DNA of 10,489 nucleotides from an uncultured Eubacteriales bacterium. Lineage in GTDB: Bacteria; Bacillota_A; Clostridia; Oscillospirales; CAG-272. Shown piece by piece: positions 5,635 through 10,489 of this stretch. Location: contig USTB01000017.1 of the NCBI GenBank assembly GCA_900557635.1, forward strand, positions 1 to 10,489. Reading direction: 5' to 3'. The notes beneath the pieces are model-generated. The model ran no database searches, was not told where the DNA came from, and worked only from the letters and a program-made list of their open reading frames with translations. The number at the start of each line of letters is the position of its first letter. Positions within the stretch are counted from its first letter, which is position 1. The translations under genes were made by a program, and so were the position numbers.

Positions 5635-6741
5635 ATGAACGATGCGGAATCTATGCGTCTGGCCTTGGCGCTGGCGGAACGGGGCCGGGGCTGGACGGCG
5701 CCCAATCCCATGGTGGGCGCCGTGATCGTAAAGGACGGCGCGGTCATCGGACAGGGCTGGCATGAGCGGTACGGGGAACCCCACGCGGAGCGGAACGCGC
5801 TGGCAGCCTGCACCGCCGACCCCGCCGGAGCCACCATGTATGTGACGCTGGAGCCCTGCTGCCACCACGGAAAGCAGCCGCCCTGCGTGGATGCGATCCT
5901 GGCATCCGGCATCCGCCGGGTGGTGATCGGCTCCGCCGACCCAAATCCGCTGGTGGCGGGAAAGGGCGTGGCGATCCTGCGGTCTCACGGCGTGGAGGTG
6001 ACGGAAAACGTTCTGCGGGAGGAATGTGACGCGCTGAACAGGATCTTCTTCCACTACATCACCACCGGGCGGCCCTTCGTTTCTATGAAATACGCCATGA
6101 CGATGGACGGCAAGATCGCGGCCTATACGGGTGCATCCAAATGGGTCACGGGCGAGACGGCCCGGCGCCATGTCCAGCAGCAGCGCCACCGGTTCCGGGG
6201 CATCATGGTAGGCGTGGGCACGGTATTGGCGGACGATCCCCTCCTGACCTGCCGTATGGAGAACGGGCGAAACCCCGTTCGCATCATCTGCGACACCCAT
6301 CTGCGGACGCCGCCGCAGGCGCAGGTGGTCACTACCGCAGACCAGATCCCGACCATCCTCGCCACCTGCTGCACCGACCCAGAAAGACAGGCGGTTTACC
6401 GGATGGCCGGGTGCCAGGTGCTCTGCCTGAATGAGGAAAACGGCCATGTAGATCTCCGGCAGCTCATGGAGCGGCTGGGGCGGGAACAGATCGACAGCAT
6501 CCTGCTGGAGGGCGGCGGAACGCTGAACTGGGCCGCGCTGGAATGCGGCATCGTGCAGCAGGTGCAGGCGTATATCGCCCCGAAGCTGTTCGGCGGAAGG
6601 GACGCGAAAACCCCCGTGGAGGGCGTGGGCGTCCCCGCTCCGACCAATGCCTTCCGATTGAAAAACAGCCGTTTGGAACGGCTGGGCGAGGATCTTCTGA
6701 TAGAAAGCGAGGTGGAATATCCGTGTTCACAGGAATCGTAG
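5635..6741 (+). CDS. ribD: Bifunctional riboflavin biosynthesis deaminase/reductase
   Basis: RibD deaminates the pyrimidine 2,5-diamino-6-ribosylamino-4(3H)-pyrimidinone 5'-phosphate and then reduces its ribose side chain, the second and third steps from GTP. It has 368 residues, the normal length. The N-terminal cytidine-deaminase-like domain shows APNPMVGAV (22-30), the zinc ligand and catalytic pair HAE (50-52), and the other zinc ligands C75 and C84 in PCCHHGKQPPC. The C-terminal reductase domain starts near 145 (KYAMTMDGKIA) and includes GVGTVLADDPLLTCR and the nucleotide-binding LLEGGGTLN. GGAGG at 5623-5627 lies 7 nt before ATG 5635. The frame is open upstream to 5515 through the terminator, but that extension is not coding. 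It overlaps ribE by 19 nt. Confidence 0.97.
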   Translation: MNDAESMRLALALAERGRGWTAPNPMVGAVIVKDGAVIGQGWHERYGEPHAERNALAACTADPAGATMYVTLEPCCHHGKQPPCVDAILASGIRRVVIGSADPNPLVAGKGVAILRSHGVEVTENVLREECDALNRIFFHYITTGRPFVSMKYAMTMDGKIAAYTGASKWVTGETARRHVQQQRHRFRGIMVGVGTVLADDPLLTCRMENGRNPVRIICDTHLRTPPQAQVVTTADQIPTILATCCTDPERQAVYRMAGCQVLCLNEENGHVDLRQLMERLGREQIDSILLEGGGTLNWAALECGIVQQVQAYIAPKLFGGRDAKTPVEGVGVPAPTNAFRLKNSRLERLGEDLLIESEVEYPCSQES

Positions 6742-7382
6742 AAGAAGTCGGAGCGATCAAGAACATCAAGCGCGGGCAGCACTCCGCCGTCCTGACGATC
6801 CAGGCGAAAACCGTTTTAGAGGGGACCCGGATCGGAGACAGCATTGCCGTGAACGGCATCTGCCTGACGGTGACCCGACTTTTTCCCGATGGCTTTTCGG
6901 CGGACGTGATGCACGAGACGCTGAACCGCTCGTCCCTTGCGGGACTCACGGCGGGGAGTGTGGTCAATCTGGAACGGGCCATGGCCGCCAACGGCCGCTT
7001 CGGCGGGCATATCGTAGCAGGCCATGTGGACGGTGTCGGACACATTTCCGACATCCGCCGGGACGATACCGCCGTCTGGTACACCGTCCACGCGGGGCCG
7101 GAGATATTGCGCTATGTGGTGGAAAAGGGCTCCATCACCATCGACGGCATCAGCCTGACGGTGGCCGCCGTGGACGGCGAGGGCTTTTCCGTGTCCACCA
7201 TCCCCCATACGGTGGCCCAGACCAATCTGAGCCAGCGGCGCCAGGGCGACCCGGTGAATTTGGAGACCGACGTGGTGGGCAAGTACATAGAAAAGCTGCT
7301 GCGTCCGGAAGAAACGAAACCGCATACCCCCGCAAACGAAAGCACCCTCACAAAAGAAATGCTGCTGCGCTGCGGCTTTTAA
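6723..7382 (+). CDS. ribE: Riboflavin synthase, alpha subunit
   Basis: Riboflavin synthase dismutates two molecules of 6,7-dimethyl-8-ribityllumazine to riboflavin and the pyrimidine that RibH reuses. The 219-residue protein has the two lumazine-binding repeats: the first from FTGIVEEVG (2-10) with GDSIAVNGICLTVT, the second from GHIVAGHVDGVGHIS (about 95) with GSITIDGISLTV. The start is GTG 6723: it gives the invariant N-terminal FTGIVEE, and GAGGTGG (6709-6715) is about 7 nt upstream, inside ribD. The upstream in-frame opening to 6543 is a shadow of ribD. The 19-nt overlap with ribD suggests translational coupling. ribBA follows after 15 nt. Confidence 0.96.
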   Translation: MFTGIVEEVGAIKNIKRGQHSAVLTIQAKTVLEGTRIGDSIAVNGICLTVTRLFPDGFSADVMHETLNRSSLAGLTAGSVVNLERAMAANGRFGGHIVAGHVDGVGHISDIRRDDTAVWYTVHAGPEILRYVVEKGSITIDGISLTVAAVDGEGFSVSTIPHTVAQTNLSQRRQGDPVNLETDVVGKYIEKLLRPEETKPHTPANESTLTKEMLLRCGF

Positions 7383-7397
7383 TAAGGAGTTTTTACT

Positions 7398-7658
7398 ATG
7401 AATTTCAATACCATTCCCGAAGCACTGGAGGATCTGAGACAGGGGAAGATCATTCTGGTCACAGACGACCCCGACCGTGAAAACGAGGGCGATTTCATCT
7501 GCGCCGCCGAGTTTGCCACCACGGAGAACATCAACTTCATGGCCACCCACGGCAAGGGCCTGATCTGTATGCCCATGTCGGAGGCCTTTGTCCGCAAGCT
7601 GCAATTCCCCCAGATGGTGCAGAACAACACCGACAACCACGAAACGGCCTTCACGGTG
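7398..7658 (+). pseudogene. ribBA: RibBA, only the first 87 residues of the DHBP synthase domain
   Basis: RibBA is normally about 400 residues: an N-terminal 3,4-dihydroxy-2-butanone 4-phosphate synthase domain and a C-terminal GTP cyclohydrolase II domain. Here AAGGAG (7384-7389) and ATG 7398 are intact and the first 87 residues are typical: [18 protein letters not shown] (21-38) with the metal-binding acidic residues, [11 protein letters not shown] (50-60) and [12 protein letters not shown] (76-87). Directly after FTV the expected continuation is lost and unrelated sequence leads to spoIIID. The substrate-binding threonine/arginine loop, the RPGHVFPL histidine and all of domain II are absent, so the remnant cannot work. 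The frame stays open through spoIIID to 8024. Context as third gene of a ribD-ribE-ribBA operon supports the name; a ribB-only gene cannot be excluded. Confidence 0.85.
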
Positions 7659-7691
7659 CCGTGCGCGCAGGCGGAATACGGAAGGCAGATG

Positions 7692-8024
7692 ATGAACTTG
7701 CTGACATGGGACAAAGAAAACCGTGAACGATGTGTACTGTTGGCACAGTATCTTTTGCAGAACCGCACCACCATACGGGCGGCGGCAAAGGAATTCGGAA
7801 TCAGCAAATCCACGGTACATAAGGACGTGACGGTGAAGCTGCCGAAAATTGACCGCGTACTGGCGCAAAAGACAAAGCGGCTTTTGGACTGCAACAAGGC
7901 AGAGCGCCACCTTCGGGGCGGCGAAGCCACGCGGCGCAAATACGAAACGGAAAAACAACACGAAACGGATCATAAACGGGAAACGGGGAAAAAACCGACG
8001 GCAAAAAAGCGGTCGAAGGGGTGA
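7692..8024 (+). CDS. spoIIID: Stage III sporulation transcriptional regulator SpoIIID
   Basis: SpoIIID is a small DNA-binding regulator in the mother cell that switches genes of the sigma-E regulon on and off during endospore formation. The helix-turn-helix is clear: [20 protein letters not shown], followed by the family pattern [20 protein letters not shown] and the very conserved [16 protein letters not shown] 7692 has GGAAGG (7680-7685) 6 nt upstream and is preferred over ATG 7689. The 110-residue protein is longer than the roughly 90 residues usual for the family because of a Lys/Arg-rich tail after RRKY ([17 protein letters not shown]). The gene itself looks complete; only its upstream region is disturbed, as the ribBA remnant ends about 30 bases before its start. 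A strong terminator follows 26 bases after the stop. Confidence 0.93.
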   Translation: MNLLTWDKENRERCVLLAQYLLQNRTTIRAAAKEFGISKSTVHKDVTVKLPKIDRVLAQKTKRLLDCNKAERHLRGGEATRRKYETEKQHETDHKRETGKKPTAKKRSKG

Positions 8025-8049
8025 CTGCGGACGCGAAAAAACACGAAGG

Positions 8050-8080
8050 CAAAGCCGGCTTTTGCCGGTTTTGTCTTTTT
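8050..8080 (+). terminator. Intrinsic terminator after spoIIID
   Basis: CAAAGCCGGC (8050-8059) pairs with GCCGGTTTTG (8064-8073) with one G-T pair, around a TTTT loop, followed by TCTTTTT. It separates spoIIID from glgC. Confidence 0.88.
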
Positions 8081-8140
8081 GTGCCGAACAAAATTGGCGC
8101 GCGGACCCATAATTCGATGGTTTGTGCAGGGCGCGCGCGT

Positions 8141-8176
8141 TATAATTGGAGAGCATGAACGGCGCGAATCGCGCCG
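8141..8176 (+). promoter_or_regulatory. Possible glgC promoter -10 box and leader hairpin
   Basis: TATAAT at 8141-8146 is a perfect -10 box, but the -35 position 17 bases before it (TGGTTT, 8118-8123) is poor, so an activator or another sigma factor may be needed. Just after the likely start of transcription, CGGCGCG (8160-8166) and CGCGCCG (8170-8176) form a perfect 7-bp hairpin with an AAT loop in the glgC leader. Confidence 0.45.
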
Positions 8177-8222
8177 CAGTCTCGCCGTGCGGGTCACGGC
8201 AGAACAGAAAGGATTCCGACGC

Positions 8223-9428
8223 ATGACCGGATATCAGAAAAAGGACTGCATTGCCATGCTGCTTGCGGGCGGGCAGGGGAGCCGCCTGCGCAGTCTGACA
8301 TCGCATCTCGCAAAGCCCGCCGTTCCGTTCGGCGGCAAGTACCGCATCATTGATTTTCCCCTCTCCAACTGCATTCATTCCCGCATCGACACCGTGGGCG
8401 TGCTCACACAGTACCAGCCCCTTAAGCTCAACGAGTACATGGGAAACGGACAGCCGTGGGATCTCGATCGGGAGCGCGGCGGGCTGACCGTCCTTCCGCC
8501 GTATCAGGGCAAGGGTCGCGCCGACTGGTACCGCGGGACGGCGAACGCTATTTATCAAAACCTCCATTTTATCCGTCGCTACCGCCCCGAGTGGGTGCTC
8601 ATCCTGTCGGGCGATCACATTTATAAGATGGACTATCGGAAGATGCTTGCGTTTCATCGGGAGCGCGGTGCTGACTGCACCATCGCCTCCATCGAGGTGC
8701 CGCGTCGGGAGGCATCCCGCTTCGGTATCCTCAATGCCGCGCCCGACGGCGGAGGACGGGTGATCTCCTTTGAGGAAAAGCCCGCGCATCCCCAAAATAC
8801 CACCGCCTCCATGGGCATTTACCTGTTCAACACGGCGGTGCTGGAGGAATGGCTGGAGCGGGACGCGCACGATGCCGCCTCCAAGAACGATTTCGGGAAA
8901 AACGTGATCCCCGCCATGCTTGCGGGCGGCGTGTCGGTGTACGCCTATCCGTTTTCGGGCTACTGGCGGGACGTGGGCACCGTGGAGAGCTACTGGAACG
9001 CCAACATGGATCTTTTGGGGGAGCATCCCGCCTTTTCGGTGAACGACCCCTCTTTCCGCATTTTTTCGCGCAATTATGCTCATCCGCCACACTTCATCGG
9101 CGCGGACGGCGTACTGCGGAATGCGATCGTCAGCGACGGCTGTGAGATTTTCGGCACGGTGGAGCATTCCGTCCTGTTCAACGGTGTGACCGTGGAGGAG
9201 GGCGCCGTGGTGCGCGACTGCGTGATCTTTGACGGCTGTCGCATCGGAAAGGGTGCGCATGTGGAATATGCCGTTGTGACCGAGGACACCGTAATTCCCG
9301 CACACACCTTTGAGGGCGTGCCGCGCGGCAAGGGCGGCGGGGAGCCGTGCGTCATTGACGGCGCGTACCTTGCCGCACATATTGCGTCGGACGGGAGCGC
9401 GACCGAAAAGGAGGGAGCACTGCTGTGA
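8223..9428 (+). CDS. glgC: Glucose-1-phosphate adenylyltransferase, catalytic subunit
   Basis: GlgC makes ADP-glucose from ATP and glucose 1-phosphate, the committed step of bacterial glycogen synthesis. The protein has 401 residues, slightly longer than usual for Firmicutes. The nucleotidyltransferase domain shows the ATP loop [10 protein letters not shown] (13-22), [19 protein letters not shown] (31-49), WYRGTANAI (102-110), the metal site region [11 protein letters not shown] (128-138), SRFGIL (165-170), FEEKP (183-187) and GYWRDVGT (246-253). The C-terminal left-handed beta-helix hexapeptides run from about 290 to 358. ATG 8223 has AAAGGA (8208-8213) 9 nt upstream; the longer frame to 8079 crosses the promoter region. 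The C-terminal extension after about 365 is glycine-rich and acidic and not typical. glgD overlaps the stop by 4 nt. Confidence 0.97.
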   Translation: MTGYQKKDCIAMLLAGGQGSRLRSLTSHLAKPAVPFGGKYRIIDFPLSNCIHSRIDTVGVLTQYQPLKLNEYMGNGQPWDLDRERGGLTVLPPYQGKGRADWYRGTANAIYQNLHFIRRYRPEWVLILSGDHIYKMDYRKMLAFHRERGADCTIASIEVPRREASRFGILNAAPDGGGRVISFEEKPAHPQNTTASMGIYLFNTAVLEEWLERDAHDAASKNDFGKNVIPAMLAGGVSVYAYPFSGYWRDVGTVESYWNANMDLLGEHPAFSVNDPSFRIFSRNYAHPPHFIGADGVLRNAIVSDGCEIFGTVEHSVLFNGVTVEEGAVVRDCVIFDGCRIGKGAHVEYAVVTEDTVIPAHTFEGVPRGKGGGEPCVIDGAYLAAHIASDGSATEKEGALL

Positions 9429-10489
9429 CAGCCGCCGGAATCATTTTCTCCAATCTCCATGATCGTGATCTGACCGAATTGACCCGTGTGCGCACCATGG
9501 CTTCCATCCCTTTTGCCTGCCGTTACCGACTGGTGGATTTTCCGCTTTCCAACATGGTTAATGCGGGTATTTCCGACATTCTCGTGATCACGCACTACAA
9601 TTATTTGTCCCTCATGAATCACATCGGCTCGGGCAAGGACTGGGATCTGGCGCGCCGCTCGGGCGGGGTCACTATCCTGCCGCCCTATATCACGGCATAT
9701 GCAAGCCGCGCCAATTCGTTGTACAGCACCCGCCTGGAGGCGCTGAAGGGGGTGCGGCATTCCATCGGCGAGCTGAGCGAGGATTATGTGGTGCTCAGCG
9801 ACTGCGGCACGGTTGCCAACCTCGATCTGGCACAGATGCTCCGTGCGCATGCGGCGTCGGGCGCCGACATCACCATGGCGGTAAAGCGGGTCTGTCTGAC
9901 TCCCGATACTGCCCGACAGACCCAGATCGTGGTGTCGGACGGTGAGGGCAGGGTCACGGACATTGTGGTATCCGCCGAAGAACTGGACGGGTATCACGAT
10001 GTGTCCATGCATGTGTGGATTATGGGAAAGAATCTGCTCTGCGCCCTTTTGACCGATGCCGTGTCCCACAATTTCGACAGCTTTACCCGCGACATCCTGC
10101 AAAGAAACGTGCGGCACATGGATATTCGGGCGTATGCCGTGGAGACGCCCGTCGCATTGATCCGCTCGTTTGCGGAATACTATCGTACGGAGATGCGTCT
10201 TTTACGGGACGCCGATTTCCGCGCCGCGCTGTTTTCCGCCGCCGACCGTCCCATTTACACCAAGGTACACAATTCGCCGCCCACGGTATATACCACGGGA
10301 AGCGCGAAAAACTGTCTCATTGCCGACGGCTGTACGATACTCGGCAGTGTGGAGGGGAGCATCCTCTTCCGCGGCGCGCGGGTGGAGGAGGGCGCATGCG
10401 TGCGGGATTCCGTCCTGTTTGAAAATGCGGTCGTGGGCAGGGGCGCGTCCCTGCAATGTGTGGTGGCGGATAAAAACACGGCGGTGCGC
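9425..10489 (+). CDS. glgD: Glucose-1-phosphate adenylyltransferase subunit GlgD, 3' end outside window
   Basis: GlgD is the GlgC paralogue that forms a mixed enzyme with GlgC in Firmicutes and tunes its activity. It starts at GTG 9425, which overlaps the glgC stop as GTGA; AGGAGG (9409-9414) is 10 nt upstream. The frame runs without a stop for 355 codons to the window end, so only a few C-terminal residues should be missing. The fold is as in Glg[34 protein letters not shown] and ILPPY. The ATP loop GGQGSRL of GlgC is replaced by [12 protein letters not shown], and the [10 protein letters not shown] block reads [11 protein letters not shown], as expected for this non- or weakly catalytic subunit. 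C-terminal beta-helix repeats begin near residue 290 ([17 protein letters not shown]). The gene pair should be translationally coupled. Confidence 0.95.
   Translation, partial: MTAAGIIFSNLHDRDLTELTRVRTMASIPFACRYRLVDFPLSNMVNAGISDILVITHYNYLSLMNHIGSGKDWDLARRSGGVTILPPYITAYASRANSLYSTRLEALKGVRHSIGELSEDYVVLSDCGTVANLDLAQMLRAHAASGADITMAVKRVCLTPDTARQTQIVVSDGEGRVTDIVVSAEELDGYHDVSMHVWIMGKNLLCALLTDAVSHNFDSFTRDILQRNVRHMDIRAYAVETPVALIRSFAEYYRTEMRLLRDADFRAALFSAADRPIYTKVHNSPPTVYTTGSAKNCLIADGCTILGSVEGSILFRGARVEEGACVRDSVLFENAVVGRGASLQCVVADKNTAVR

Noticed and set aside
5380..6447. Minus-strand open frame of 355 codons over the riboswitch and ribD
   Set aside because: Antisense to the FMN aptamer and to a clear RibD; the translated sequence shows no family pattern.
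7398..8024. A new flavin-sensing sporulation regulator (RibB-SpoIIID fusion protein)
   Set aside because: The RibB part is cut in mid-domain at a point where block content changes, and SpoIIID has its own start signals; a chimeric join is the simpler reading.
6816..9380. Very long minus-strand open frame (854 codons) across ribE, ribBA, spoIIID and glgC
   Set aside because: It is antisense to four recognised genes, has no known motifs and exists because of GC-rich codon structure on the other strand; it also spans the join at 7658.
1..10489. CRISPR array, tRNA, rRNA or insertion sequence
   Set aside because: No regularly spaced repeats, cloverleaf-like segment, rRNA-like stretch or transposase motif was seen on either strand.

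Overview
The window holds four blocks of unlike gene content, joined at three points that each sit inside, or directly against, a gene that stops abruptly. Block A (1 to about 780) is the 3' part of hemC in a GC-rich style; its protein resembles, from memory, HemC of Desulfovibrio and relatives. Block B (about 781 to 5090) is part of a mobilizable or integrative element of the kind common in gut Clostridia. Block C (about 5090 to 7658) is a Firmicutes-type riboflavin operon under an FMN riboswitch. Block D (about 7659 to the end) carries the sporulation regulator spoIIID and the glycogen genes glgC and glgD of an anaerobic, spore-forming Clostridia-like organism. The relaxase, the RloB-like gene and ribBA are each cut exactly where a block changes. 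The simplest reading is a chimeric sequence (misassembly or concatenation); multiple real rearrangements are possible but need more events.

Block B is arranged around a divergent control region (3384-3759). Leftward (minus strand) lie a TOPRIM/DUF3991 primase-like protein, a DpnD/PcfM-like protein, a non-coding stretch with three tandem hairpins (candidate oriT), a MobC-like relaxosome protein and the N-terminal 202 residues of a relaxase. Rightward, from a consensus promoter, lie an AAA-family ATPase and the start of an RloB-type TOPRIM partner. That pair matches the RloA/RloB (AbiL-like) anti-phage arrangement, a common cargo of such elements, but the effector is reduced to 56 residues here.

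Block C has a promoter, FMN aptamer, intrinsic terminator, ribD and ribE (overlapping) and a ribBA cut after about 87 residues; ribH is absent. The aptamer 5' strand and one terminator arm share a 9-nt sequence, giving a clear transcription-attenuation switch. Block D follows in the same reading frame as the ribBA remnant, so a 208-residue RibB-SpoIIID open frame exists, but spoIIID has its own ribosome binding site and start. It ends with a strong terminator; then glgC and glgD overlap by 4 nt and would make the two subunits of ADP-glucose pyrophosphorylase. glgD runs off the window.

No rRNA, tRNA, CRISPR array or insertion sequence was recognised. I found no convincing new multi-gene system; the most informative signals are the three joins, the divergent control region of the element, the truncated RloA/RloB cargo, and the riboswitch architecture.
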